64,000 nucleotides of DNA from Varanus komodoensis. Taxonomy: Eukaryota; Chordata; Lepidosauria; Squamata; Varanidae. Below the pieces are notes generated by a model. That model searched no databases and was not told where the DNA came from. It saw only the letters and a program-made list of their open reading frames with translations. Every line of letters starts with the position of its first letter. The first letter of the stretch is position 1. A program made the position numbers and the translations under genes. Below, piece after piece: positions 11,002 through 22,012 of the stretch. The DNA is taken from assembly GCF_004798865.1 (NCBI RefSeq), contig NW_025335268.1, positions 81,122,468 through 81,186,467 on the forward strand, given 5' to 3'.

Positions 11002-11316
11002 TCCAAGCACCTTGTCCACATCATCAGGCTGCAATAACTGAAATTCATCCATCAATTGAGGACCAGACGGCAACATTGGCTCCTCCCCTGAAGGCTCTGA
11101 GTCATTAGTGGAGTCCAGCTCATGACGAATCTGAGTGATTTTCTCCCTAAAATGATTTGCAAAGTCATCACAGCAGGCCATCGAGGGCGGTACCAGGTCT
11201 TTCTTAGGGCCTGGGTGAACCGGCCCTTGTACCACCCGAAAAAGCTCTGCCGGACGGCATTGTGAGGAGGCAATGGACATGGAGGAAAATTTCTTTTTCG
11301 CCACCCTCACCACCAC
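11002..11316 (-). pseudogene. L2 LINE linker between endonuclease and reverse transcriptase
   Basis: Same frame as the reverse transcriptase. Includes FANHFREKITQIRHELDS, a segment common between the EN and RT domains of L2/CR1-type proteins, and PDDVDKVLG just before the in-frame TAA (10999-11001). Bounded upstream by a TGA at 11350-11352. Both stops lie in one continuous frame, so this is one ORF2 split by nonsense mutations and not separate genes. Confidence 0.85.
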
Positions 11317-11352
11317 AGCATAGGCCTGATAATGAGCTCTTAAGTGTGTTCA

Positions 11353-11840
11353 GTCAGATTCATCCCGTGATTTCCTCCACCTATGCTCTAGCCATCTCCC
11401 AACCCACTTCATTGCCCATAATTCAGGTGTGTACCAAGGGGATGAACGGGCTCTGCCCAGCAGGAGAGGATGCTTAGAAGCAATCGTGTCAATAGCCCTG
11501 GTCATTTCCCTATTCCCCAGTTCGACCAGAGCTTCAAGAGGAGCACCAGCCTTGTCAACTGGAAATTCCCCCAGGGCCTTCAGGAAACCATCTGGATCCA
11601 TCCGGCTCCGGGGGCGGAGCAGCACAATCGGATCCACACCCTTACAGAGGGAGAGGTCGCTCTCAAGCTCAAACCTCACAAGGAAGTGGTCTGACCATGA
11701 CAGGGGAGTCAGACATAAACTCCTCACCCTCAGATCACCCTCTTCCTGCCCCATCGAGAAAACCAGGTCCAGAGTGTGTCCACAATACTGTGTGAATGAG
11801 GAGAACATCATCTGCTTTTTGCCCCCAGCATCTAGCAATC
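11353..11840 (-). pseudogene. L2 LINE endonuclease C-terminal part (truncated)
   Basis: Encodes FTQYCGHTLDLVFSMG and LSWSDHFLVRFEL. The final SDH signature is typical of the EEP-type endonuclease of LINEs, which nicks the target DNA. It runs on through a basic segment (RWLEHRWRKSRDESD) to a TGA at 11350-11352 that could derive from an Arg CGA codon by CpG decay. The 5' edge lacks the catalytic N-terminal half. An opposing plus-strand frame (11429-11959) is its antisense shadow. Confidence 0.85.
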
Positions 11841-12560
11841 AAAGATATAGTAAGAAGGTTCCTTTTTCACTTGTGATAGTTAATAATATGCTTGAATTTA
11901 TCAATAGCCTTATAAAAAGTGACACTGCTAATGGGCATCATTTCGGCTATTGGCAATGAATTCCATAAGTTTGTGGTATGTGTCATAAGCAGGTCTTCCC
12001 ATCCTTCTTTTCTTCTCAAGCAGCCTTAGACAAGACTTTAGAAGCATTGTCTTTTTATTAGAGTTACACTATAAGTAACAAAGTAACATTCCTTCTGAGA
12101 TGCAGCAGAAACATGTGCCCATAAGAAACACTAAATCTGTCTAGAAACATCCCCTTCTTCCCTATTTTCCAGACAGGTTGGCTCTTGCCTTGCTTGAGGA
12201 CTAAATGGCAGGAACGTTGGACACTTCTTAACTGGTCCAGTCACTTCATCTGCCATCTCCTCACAAGTCTGAAGAACTCCCCCTCAATCTCTTCCTCTGC
12301 CATGTTCTGAAATGTCTCCTACCAAGGTAGGTTGGTCACCCCGCTCTCTCTGACTATCTTCACTAGGCAAACCTGAAGCTGTAAAATCAACTGATCTTCT
12401 CTGCTCCTCTGACTCCTCCTCAGAATCGGACAAATCTATCTGAGCAGACCATGTCTGAACAAATACCCCTATCCCCTTCCATACAATGAAGGAAAATAAG
12501 AGCTGGAACAAGTCCTTCTCCCAGTGGCAAATGGTACACAGAGGATAATTTCCTGTTAAG
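11841..12560 (-). mobile_element. possible LTR-like or retroposed polyadenylated unit
   Basis: On the minus strand an acidic Ser/Glu-rich frame (IDLSDSEEESEEQRRSVDF, about 12284-12511) is followed ~250 bp later by TTAGTTTGT-like sequence and an AATAAAAAGACA polyadenylation-type signal near 12050-12060, then GTCTTGTCTAAGGCTGC. I have a vague memory of similar units recurring in squamate genomes, but no LTR pair, primer site or reverse transcriptase is visible. It abuts the truncated 5' end of the L2. Confidence 0.3.
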
Positions 12561-14102
12561 AATCACAGATCAAGCCCAGGGAGGAAGGGATCTTTCAATC
12601 TGTCTTGCTGAAATTGTTTTCTTTTTTAGGTAAAACTCCTGCTATCCTGTTTCTGCCTAACATTGAAATATATACCTTGTTTGGTAATGTATTAATGGGT
12701 GCATTTCCATGCACAGTTTTAATTTCCATGTACTTTTCTAAAATACGCACATCCTTAATTAATTCTCCTAGAACAAGCTGCATGCAGTGCAAGGCTCACA
12801 AAAATATGGATTGAGGAATGCAGCTATACCCCAATTCACCAAGGGCACAATCCTAAGTATGTTCAGGCATAGAAATGTCCTACACTTCCAGCATTCTCAA
12901 TTCAGTATGGGTGACAGGTGAATGTTGGGAGTCAAAGCACTTTTCAAAATCTGTTTGAAAAATAATTAAAACAACTGCTCAACAGAGTTGATTTCACACG
13001 CATTTCTAGTCACCCATCACAGAAAAAGAAACTGTGAATCAGCTTTCTGTGAGACCTTATCTGAGCCAGATGAACCCTCCATTACCCCCTCCTCATTTCA
13101 AGACTGGGCATCTTTGGCTTATGAAAGGGGGAACGGCGGTAGGGTGTGTGCTTTCCTTTGAACAAAGTCTTGCTCAGTGGGAAACTGCACACCTCTAAGC
13201 ATTCCATTTTGAATCATCATACTTCACCCATCAGAATAATTACTGCCTTATTGTCCAGCTGGAAAAATGGCATCAAGTGGGCATACTAATAGTAGCATAG
13301 TAATATTTCCAGAAGTGGGGTCACTCTCTGGGGATTTCTGTAGATCCTGGCATGTGACACACATGCACACCAGGAAATTCGAATGTTCTGTTTATTTAAA
13401 CAGTATTGGTTTTGCAAAGGTGATTTTGCATTTCCCATGAATTGTAGGAGAAACATAGAAGCCACTCACTTTGCAGTGCCAATTCAAAAAGCCTCTTGAA
13501 AAAATCCAGAGAAAGCAACTACTTTTTGTGAAAAAGAAAATGCTTTTCAGTGAGCCCCTGTGTACCAGGGGAAAACCCACAGAGTAAGTTTTACTTAATA
13601 TATTAAACACAGTGAATCAGATTGTATATGACACCTATCCTGCATGACAAATGGGTTTATAAAGTATAACTCACATAGCATAATGGTAATTTGTCTGCTA
13701 GGTAGCTGGAACATATGCATTACATTTTTCCTTAACAGATATAATTCATCATTTCAATACACAAAATGCAGGGAAATTCCTTTTTCTCAACAGGGGATAA
13801 ATAGGATGTCAACACTGAAGTTACAGTGGCTTCCCAACAGCAACATCAGTTATTTATTCCTGCACTTGGCCATAAGTAGCAAAAGAGATGGTTACCGTGG
13901 GACTGCGGCATTTAGGAGTAATACATCAAGACCTGCATCTGAATCATCATGTTACAATATGGTAGCATCATGCTGATCTGAACAGCTGTCACAGTTTGTG
14001 GAGATGTCATGGAATACACTCAGCACACTTCTCTCAAAGGAAAAAGTGACCTTTTCATTTATCTATCTAACAATTTATCTATCTAATCATCTATTACCTG
14101 CT
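12561..14102. other. unclassified noncoding sequence
   Basis: Mostly unique-looking AT-rich sequence. GGGCACAATCCTAAGTATGT near 12843 resembles one edge of the palindromic repeat at 28580, but the rest does not follow. A degenerate (ATCT)n lies at 14057-14095. Confidence 0.5.
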
Positions 14103-14305
14103 GTTGTTGTTCAGTTGCAAAGTCATGTTTGACTCTTCATGACCCCATTGACAACTTTCCTCCAGGTTCTTCTGACTTCCACCATTCCCTGGAGTCCACC
14201 CAACCCCACACCCACCTTCCCAATGACCATATCCACCCACCTCAGCCTCTGCCATCCCCTTCTCCATTTGCCTTCATTCGTTCCCAGGTCTTTGTCTATT
14301 ATCTA
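14103..14305 (-). mobile_element. BovB/RTE LINE 3' end (or a SINE sharing that tail)
   Basis: The plus strand reads TGTTGTTCAGTTGCAAAGTC, GTTTGACTCTTCATGACCCC, then CATTCCCTGGAGTCCACCC and CCTTCATTCGTTCCCAGGTC. This is the characteristic BovB 3' UTR in reverse orientation. It continues further into the UTR than the short BovB-like tail of Sauria SINEs, so a BovB fragment is favoured. No coding part is left. Confidence 0.75.
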
Positions 14306-14378
14306 CCTATGCATTTAAAATAGACAGCATTATTAATTCATCTTAAAAATGAAGTCTGTGTTTCAGCACCTTTCTGAT

Positions 14379-14418
14379 TGTGTGTGTGTGTGTGTGTGTG
14401 CGCGTGTTTGTTTGTTTT
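14379..14418 (+). repeat. (TG)11 followed by CG-containing and (TTTG)n repeat
   Basis: A compound microsatellite: TG units to 14400, CGCGTG, then TTTG units. Confidence 0.9.
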
Positions 14419-15909
14419 TGGTCTCATTTCCTCAAAGTGTTAGTTTCTGTTCTCTCCATTGACATAAGCTTAGTAGCCAACAGATCACATGCATTCCTGG
14501 CAAAGGTACAGGAAGTTTTAAGGTGAGGACGTGGCTAAAAAACAATAGTGCCATAAGAGTTTGCGGAGATATTTTGTCGAAAGGGGGCATAATTTAAATG
14601 GCAGTGTAGCTGCATGACATTAAGCATACCTAGTGAAGGATGTGGATACATCAGATTCCCTGAGCTCAGCTCCCCAGACTCTGGTCCACTTTGCATGGCC
14701 CTCGGCCTGAGTTCCTGATGACTGCATCCAGTGTTTGCAGGGACCTTGCCAGGAATCGAGCCCACACACTGTGCAAGCAACATCCTTGTCCCAGTTCAAG
14801 TGCAGCACCCATTTGGTTGACCGCACCTGATGCCAAAAAGCCTGGCATCTCCAGGAAGGAAATATGTAACCTATGTGCTTACTCTTCTGCTTCCACATAC
14901 ATGACCAGTGGGCTTTGTATGCCTCTCATGCTTTACACCAAGTATTTTTACACACAGAATGTGTGCAAAGAAGCTGCTATGCTCCCGATAGGTAAAAGAA
15001 GTCAGGTGAGCATAAGAGAGCTGGATACTGTCCTGACCTTCACATCTCTACTCTCAATAAGGATTGTACTCTGTATCACAACTTGGAAACTTTCTGACCA
15101 AAAAAGGGGAAATGGGCAGTGGGGGGTGAATACATTACTCATTCTTGAAGACAAATTTGTAGAAAAGTGCAAGTCATGTATTGCATGAATAATGATGAGA
15201 TAGAAGTATAGTTTTAACAGATTTAAATTCTTGCCTTGCCTGTATCTTAGTGGTAGAAGTTTGCATGATTAGAATATAGAAACTCCCATGTTACAATTGA
15301 TATTAAAAGGATTAGGCGACACATGATGTGAAAGACTGCAGTTTAGGGGTCAAAGCAGATTATCTGAAAAAGCATAGCATGCAGCTAGTAGCTATGTATC
15401 CTATTTGTATTAAGTTAATTACTGCCACTGGGGAGGAACTTCATCATAAGAGGCACACCAGGGCTGTGATCTCTAGAAAAACTGGAGTCTAATCCCCCTC
15501 CCCTGTACAATTAGCATGCCAAGCAGAAACATTCCCAGTGGAATCCCACCCCTTCTACATTCTAGGTGGTTGTCTGTGCACACATGTGTAAGGTGATTTA
15601 AACTTCAAACATGCAGGAAAGTAAATACAACCCCCCAATAAACACATTTGTGATAAGAAATGTACTGCCACATCCCTGAAATTAGCTTAAGTACACACAC
15701 AACTCTGTTTCATGGCACTTATTTCTAGAACATCAGTTTTGGCCACTTGGCTACTGATAGATGAACTATTCCTAAGAAAGATTTCTACATTCTACAGGCA
15801 AGAGTAGTGAGGAAAAAATGTAAGACTCATTTTCCAAACAGATCTGTTAATCAGGTCCATATGGAACCATAAAGTCAAAGACCACTTCCTTATTTGGTGA
15901 CTATGATAA
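14419..15909. other. unclassified noncoding sequence
   Basis: 14640-14850 is more GC-rich and open in several frames on both strands (including a 165-codon plus frame 14691-15188), but no protein domain or known repeat is recognised and the frames overlap antisense ones. Possibly an unidentified old repeat. Confidence 0.4.
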
Positions 15910-16045
15910 ACATTACAGACTTACCTTGCTGAGTGGGATGACATAGCTTGGAATCCTGCACTGAGCAGGAGTTGGACCTGATGGCCTTTTTTGGCCCCTT
16001 CCAAATACACTGTTTATGATTCCATGACTCCACGATTGATTCCAT
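15910..16045 (+). mobile_element. CR1 LINE 3' end
   Basis: Contains CACTGAGCAGGAGTTGGACC, TGATGGCC and GGCCCCTTCCAA, followed by the degenerate 8-bp terminal repeats typical of CR1 (ATGATTCC, ATGACTCC, then ACGATTGATTCCATG). Only the final ~130 bp are present. Confidence 0.85.
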
Positions 16046-17550
16046 GTTGCTATGATAATTTCAGTTTACTCGCACAAGCTAGGTAAGCAAAATAAAACCT
16101 TATTAGCACCCAAACTTTATTGTTTACTAGGACTAGAAGAAACGTACCCCATTTGCAAAATGTATCCCATGGTCTACTTTGCAAAATTGATAAGAAAAGC
16201 CCATAATGTTTGAGTTAGGTCTAAGATCAAGGGGAAGGGCTCATGGGAAAGAAAATCTGGCTATGAATCTATATCCAGAGTATCTGAAAATGCATACATG
16301 GAAACAAAGGCTATGAAGCTGAACCCACAACTAAAAATACTTATTTGCTTTCACTGCTGTTGTAACAGACACAGGAACTCACAGCCAAGATTATATTTTG
16401 CTTTGGAAAACTGCAGGCACAAGGAAACACAAATGCAGTTTGTCTCTCCTTTGTTCTTGAACTCTAAACATCCTGATGTGTTCACCTGATATATAGCACA
16501 GATGCTCCCTAAGAATGGTCACACCATGGAAATTTTGTGCAGATGGACAAGGGCGCTTCACAGCCATGCATAGACCACATCACTATATGATTACAAATAT
16601 ATCAGTGAGTCATCAGAGTGATCACATTATACTGAGAGAGAGGGAGAGAGATGAATGGCGCTGGTGATGGCTAGGGGTATGTAAAGATTTAATTTCAGTT
16701 CAGTTTTGATTACAACTTCCCCAAATCTGCATTTTTAATCATTAGTACAGAAACAGCTTGAGAATTATTTATGTATCCATTGAATAGAGGAGGAATGGAA
16801 TGTGGTAAGAACAGAGTCATTTGTCAGGTTATCATACTTAAAGTTTGGATCCCTGTAGTTTTGTGTTAGTGCTGAATTAAGATGGTTGCCTTTTTTCCTG
16901 ACAAGTGCCTCATTTTTAAGAGCTGTATGGCAGAGGGAAAGTTTTATCCTCTCCAGGTTGGAAATAGTGCTATCAAGTGAATATGGTTGGTACAAATGGG
17001 TTATAATTTTGTTTCAGTTCATGTTTGGTAACAATTTACCCAGATTCACTAATGTCTTCCTATCTGAGATGGAAAGAACATTAGGCTAAAAATATTCAAA
17101 TGTGGAGAAAGCAAAACTGACAGTTCTGTCCATCCATCATTAGTGATGGCACAAATGTAACTTCACTATATACATGGAGCTAAAGATCAATGCTTCATTC
17201 TTTATCATTTGATGGCAAATGAAGGAGTTAACTTTATAGCTCAACATTTTATACACAAATAAGTTCCTGAGTGAAGAGCTTTTGTGACTATCAGAAAGTG
17301 CATAGAGTTACTCAAGCTGAATAGTTATGATGTAAAACTTTAAGGCAATGATAAAATTTATTATGGGATGTAAATGAAGTTAATGAACCATTATTGTACA
17401 AAAATGTGCTTGAGTATCTTAGCAGGAAAAAATTTAAAGTATCTGTTAAGAAGAACGATTGCAAAATGAAAGATTAAAAAAACCCTAAGATTTATAGTTT
17501 AGAGCAATCATTCTTCTTACAGCTCTAAGGAGTGATGTATTTCTTTGCAG
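16046..17550. other. unclassified noncoding sequence
   Basis: No element recognised apart from a short GA-rich patch at 16636-16652. Leads into the candidate splice acceptor at 17541-17550. Confidence 0.45.
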
Positions 17551-17574
17551 GGTGCACTTACATCCAATGCTCAA
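17551..17574 (+). other. candidate 24-nt microexon (speculative)
   Basis: The acceptor-like tract GTATTTCTTTGCAG ends at 17550, and GTAAGT (a perfect donor consensus, preceded by CAA) starts at 17575. The enclosed 24 nt are a multiple of three and open in all three frames (frame 1: GALTSNAQ). Such pairs also arise by chance, and no flanking exon is known in the window. See findings. Confidence 0.2.
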
Positions 17575-18479
17575 GTAAGTAGGCAGGGTGGGTTTGTGGG
17601 TTTTAGCATCTTTGCCTGAAAAATGTGTATATATGACATTCTATATTCCAGGGAATGATGATGACAGAACATCAGTCTCATCTATGAATGAAAATACAAA
17701 TACATGACTCAAAAACATCCATGAGCAAAAATATCAGTGAGAAAAAGTAGAGATTAGATTCAAAGAGAAACCTGGGTGCAATTCTAGACCTACATTAGAG
17801 AAAGAGACTGAATCCTCCTTATTAGTAAAGGGGCAGAAATAGAAAAGTAATTGCAAATCCTGAGCTAGTAATGTAATTGTAGTACTGACCTTATTTAAAT
17901 GCTAGAGGGGCATAGAATTATTTCTATATGGAACCCAAAGTTGATGGGTGGGTCTACCATGTGATGTTCATGCTAGACCCAGAACACCAAATGGAATGCT
18001 TTGAAATTCATACTTTTCCAAATAGTTTAGTGACTATCCAAATATAATATTGGATTTTAGGAAAACAACATTCACAAAGCCAGTATACTAAGAAAATGCT
18101 TGCCAAATGTGTATACTGGGGAAAATGCTTGTAAAATGCATGTGTTAGGAGACCTGAAGCAAAAGTGTTTAGCAATTAATTTTTTCTTTAAATCTCATGA
18201 GTGATGGGAAAAGTTAGGTCCTTTTCTTATTGTATTAACTTTGCTAAATTTATTTTATTCTTACTGCATTGTATCTATATCACTGTACCACCATTCTTAA
18301 TTAGAATGGTGTCTTTTGCAATGCTTTGCATATTTCCTGCTGGTGGTACTCAGTGTTATCAAGATATACTGCATCCAATTTAATCTGATGTTATGACATT
18401 TCCATGTGGCAATGTTAGTATTTCATTTTTCCACTGTCGTCTATTTCATAAGGGTTTGAATTCTTCTCTGTTCCACTTT
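17575..18479. other. unclassified noncoding sequence
   Basis: AT-rich, no repeat or coding signal recognised. Confidence 0.5.
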
Positions 18480-19310
18480 ATCTATCAGCTCTCATCCTGA
18501 TTAAAATTAAATAATCATAGCATGGCCTCTTAGCCAGGACATAATATTTATTGTCCCTGTTTCATCCATTCAAGCCTTTATTTATGGAACCCAAGAGACC
18601 TTTCTTTTGTTGTGTAATTCTACACCATAAATCGACATCCTCTATTGTATATGAATGCTGCTGATGGCAAGCTATTAGCTATTGAACTAAGGAACAGGTA
18701 AATTCTTAACCATAATTTTCTTTCTTTAGAAGCAGTGCTAATTAGTTGGCTGCCGGAAATTAATAATCCTTCCCCTTTTCCTCTTTCTAACTAGATACAC
18801 ATGAAAGATCTTTATAACTCTCTCTTTATATCTTGAAAGTCTGCTGCTAATGGTTTACCAAATTAGCAAAAAATCAAGGACTAATTTAGGGTTTGGTATG
18901 ATTTAACAAGGACCCCTGTTTTAGATGCTTGTCCTAGAGAGTAATTAAATCTTTGCTTGATAGAAATTCAGGATGAAACACATATTACCAGAACCTAATA
19001 ACAGTCTAAGAGGTTGAATTGAAGCACTGTGGAGAAAAATAAGACAGGAGCCAACACTTGGTGTAGCTTCATTAAAAATCTACAAGGAGATCTGTCAAAA
19101 AGAAACCATAAATGCATTGCATTAGTCAGTTTGGGTGAATGTCTTGGATGAATTTTAACATGGATTCAAGTAGATGTTCTTTTTCAGCTGAGGTTAAAAT
19201 TGCATGTCTGCTAAAGGCAAACACTTTAGTTCCACAGCAGCCTTGGATAACTGAACAGCATTAAACGCTGAAGCTATTCTGTTATTCATTGTCATGTGGT
19301 TTTCACAGTG
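18480..19310. other. candidate conserved noncoding block
   Basis: An ~830-bp run without interspersed repeats or microsatellites, AT-rich and dense in homeodomain-type cores (TAATTA-like: GCTAATTAGTTGG near 18738, AGTAATTAAATC near 18941) and other short motifs. Its texture is like a vertebrate conserved enhancer. This is an impression only; no alignment was possible. Confidence 0.25.
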
Positions 19311-20139
19311 CATCTTTTTCTACAGGCTATGACTGTTCCTAGCAAAATTGGGAGTTATTATATGTTCTAGACCTACGAATGAATAATCTGTGACTCAGCT
19401 GTAAGACATGTGGTCCCACCCACTTTTCTCCACTAGGAGAAGACAGTAAAAATGAGGATTCAGAAAGAGCAAAACAAGATGGATTTCTTCAGCAATGACC
19501 AGGAGAACCCAATTCTCAATTTTGACCAGTGATTGGAGATGAAAACATCTGGGTAAACAAGAGCAGAACTGAGCTATGCTGTGTATACCTGCTTAAGCAT
19601 GATCAAATTGGTAAGAGTTATATGTGAATGTCAGCGCCTTCCCTATTATGCCATCAGTGTGGCCCTTGGGGCCAAAAACGGTTATGCACCTTTGATGTAG
19701 ATTCTCTCTAAGGTCATTCAAGTTGAACTGGAATGGAGAGCTGACCCTAGGAACACGTACAGCCCCAAGATGTAGTACTATATATCTCTTACATAAATAA
19801 AGTAATCTCTTGTTTTGTACATCTCAGGGGAAACTTGTGGGCTGTTACAATTATCTACCATTTCATTACTTGCACAAAAAAAACTAGTTTGTAATTCATC
19901 AGCAATAACTCCATTGAGGATGCTTTATCTTCTTGAAAATAGTGTATTGGTCTGTTCCTGGTGGATGAGGAGGAAATCAGCAACCTGCTTCTGTGGTATC
20001 AGCAACCTGCATCTGCTGAGAGTAGAATGTGTAGTATAAGTTATACATATTGGGTTTATCTGTTCTCATACTACTGTCCTTCCGAATCCCAATAAAATAA
20101 TACTATAGCTAAAGATATAGGGTCAGATGACCCATTGTC
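19311..20139. other. unclassified noncoding sequence
   Basis: No recognised element. The near-duplicate phrase CAGCAACCTGCTTCTG / CAGCAACCTGCATCTG occurs twice near 19978-20015. Confidence 0.5.
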
Positions 20140-20190
20140 CACACACATATGCATGCGCGTGCATACACACACACACATACACACGCGCGC
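20140..20190 (+). repeat. (CA)n with CG/TG interruptions, alternating purine-pyrimidine
   Basis: ACACACATATGCATGCGCGT followed by GCATACACACACACACATAC and ACACGCGCGC: almost perfectly alternating pyrimidine-purine over ~50 bp, the composition that favours left-handed (Z) DNA. Confidence 0.85.
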
Positions 20191-20401
20191 AGTCAGGATC
20201 ACTCCTAGCTATCCTGCTAACAAGCCAATGTGCCTAGTAGCCATAATTCATGCAGACGTGCCTTCTCTGCCTCTCTGCAGGAGCTGTCCATGTGAATATA
20301 GGCAGAGAGCCAGGTGTTTCTCTGTTCCTGTACACATCTGTCGCTTCCACTTTTTCATGTATTCAAAAGGTTAAAACTCGAGTTCTTTTTCTTTTGAATA
20401 T

Positions 20402-20646
20402 GAGCACATTTTATTTTATTGATTATATTTATATCCTTTCATGGAACTCCAAGTAGCTTATATAATCCTCTTCTTCCTCTCAATCTTACCCTCACAACAA
20501 GAACCTGGTGAAGTAGGTTGGGTTGAGAGTCTATGACTGGCCCAAACTCTCCCCTTTAGCTCCATGGCTGAACGGGGACTAGAACGCACAGTTCTTGAGT
20601 CCCAGTCACTCTTAACAACTCTTAACAATTATACCACACTGGCTTA
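20402..20646 (-). mobile_element. tRNA-derived CORE-type SINE, near full length
   Basis: Reverse orientation: the plus strand runs from the tail (TTTATTTTATTGATTATATT, TATCCTTTCATGGAACTCC) through the core (TACCCTCACAACAAGAACC, GACTGGCCCAAACTC) to CCATGGCTGAACGGGGACTA and the tRNA head ending in TACCACACTGGCTT. The duplicated ACTCTTAACA within the head is a small local duplication. Confidence 0.8.
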
Positions 20647-21914
20647 ACATCAAATACTACTTGGAATAAATAAATAAAATATGGATGTAACAAATTTTGG
20701 AAAATTCTCATCTAAAAGTGATCTAAAACCCTGTTTTCATCCATTTGAGTATGGGAAGTTTTGTCAGTTTTGCTTTCTCTCACACTCCTAAAAAATATTT
20801 AAAGATTACTATTTCTTTCTTCCCTGAATATGAAAAGTGTATAAAAAGCTGGTAAATTCTTATCAGAAAAAGAACTGAAAGAAAATTCTCACCCATATAT
20901 ACCATCCCAGTTCAGTAGGTGCAGCTATTCCAAACCTGGAGAGAATAATGTTTGTACATGCCCGACACAGAGCTCTTAAAGAAGAGGAGCTGGTCAGGGG
21001 AAAAAACAAAAAGAAAACAGTGGCAACCCTAATTCAGCACTGAACACATGCCTGAATACACAGGGATTCAGAGCTAGAGACATAGTTTAAGGGAATAAAA
21101 ACTGCCAATTCTCTGGGCCTGGATGGATTCATCTGTCAGATTTTGTTTCTGCTATATTCATTAAACAAAACACAAGCAAGCATGCATGCATCCAAGCAAG
21201 CTTTACTTCGTTTTGTCCTCAATGTTGGGCAGTTCATATCAAAAATGAACTGAATAGATATATTGATGTTCTCATCCTGTCCTAGCTCTACCTCTGTATG
21301 AGCATATTGCTCCTTTGTACTGACTGAATACCAGACTTCACTGTAGCTGCTATATTGTTGGGGCTGACAATATGCAACCACCCCACACATAATAGTAGTA
21401 GTAGCAGTTCTCAGTTACATTGTCTGCAGTGTGCAATCACAGCAGCAAATACATTTGCCCAAAATACTAGGCAAAATCTCTTTCATCAAATCCTGATTTG
21501 ATTTCAAGGCTTTGGGAAAAGATCTTCTCTGGTTCACTTTAAAAGGTTCATTGGAGGGCTTCACCTCTCTACCCTGCTAGGCATAATAGTTATGCGTAGT
21601 TATAAACCAACCTTTGGAAAACATATTTGATTCCATATACACTTTGGTCATTCAAATAATAATTATATATTCATTGTGACAAAAATGCTTCCAGAATTCC
21701 CTTGCACTAGCACACAACACACAACTACAAAGGGACTACGGCTGGTACACATATCAGTATCCAGGGCAGGGTGAACTGGGCACGTGGAATCTGCTGAGCC
21801 TTCACATATAAAGGCCTTGAACAGAAAAGCTCCAGTGAGCACACCTTCCATATGTGCTTCCATAGCTTCTCGTTCTAAGTGCTACTCCAACGTTTTCTAA
21901 GCAAATTAAGAATG
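20647..21914. other. unclassified noncoding sequence
   Basis: No recognised element; a small GCATGCATGCAT patch near 21181. Confidence 0.5.
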
Positions 21915-22012
21915 CAACCCCATCTACATTTGTCCCATGAGTAAACTGCACTGAACACAGTGGCACTGAGTAAATTTCCCAAGGATTGCCCTGTGCATTG
22001 TGAAAGAGTAAG
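21915..22012. repeat. palindromic interspersed repeat, degraded copy (tentative)
   Basis: ATGAGTAAACTGCACTGAAC then ACAGTGGCACTGAGTAAATT and AAGGATTGCCCTGTGC. This is a decayed version of the 'cttactcccattgaactcaatgggacttact...aggattgca' repeat seen better at 28580. Family unknown to me; the palindromic core suggests a MITE. Confidence 0.35.

Larger units (their letters stand above)
9332..11840 (-). mobile_element. 5'-truncated L2-clade LINE retrotransposon
   Basis: About 2.5 kb of a minus-strand non-LTR retrotransposon. In order on the minus strand: end of the apurinic endonuclease (GHTLDLVF and LSWSDHFLVRFEL), linker, reverse transcriptase with the YADD box, C-terminal region, short 3' UTR ending in the G+C-rich GTAAGCTGCCCCAAGACTC segment, and (AAAT)n tail. 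The N-terminal endonuclease half and any ORF1 are missing, so it was truncated at insertion near 11840. Compared with full L2/CR1-group elements it is roughly half length. It is visibly more GC-rich than its surroundings. Confidence 0.9.

Noticed and set aside
11429-11959. 176-codon plus-strand frame
   Set aside because: It is antisense to the L2 endonuclease/linker region; the minus-strand reading has clear LINE motifs.
12843-12900. Another copy of the palindromic repeat
   Set aside because: Only GCACAATCCTAAGTATGT matches; the central palindrome and the other edge are missing.
14691-15188. 165-codon plus-strand frame as a possible gene
   Set aside because: Three minus-strand frames are open over the same region and none shows a known motif; looks like a locally GC-richer segment, not a coding exon.
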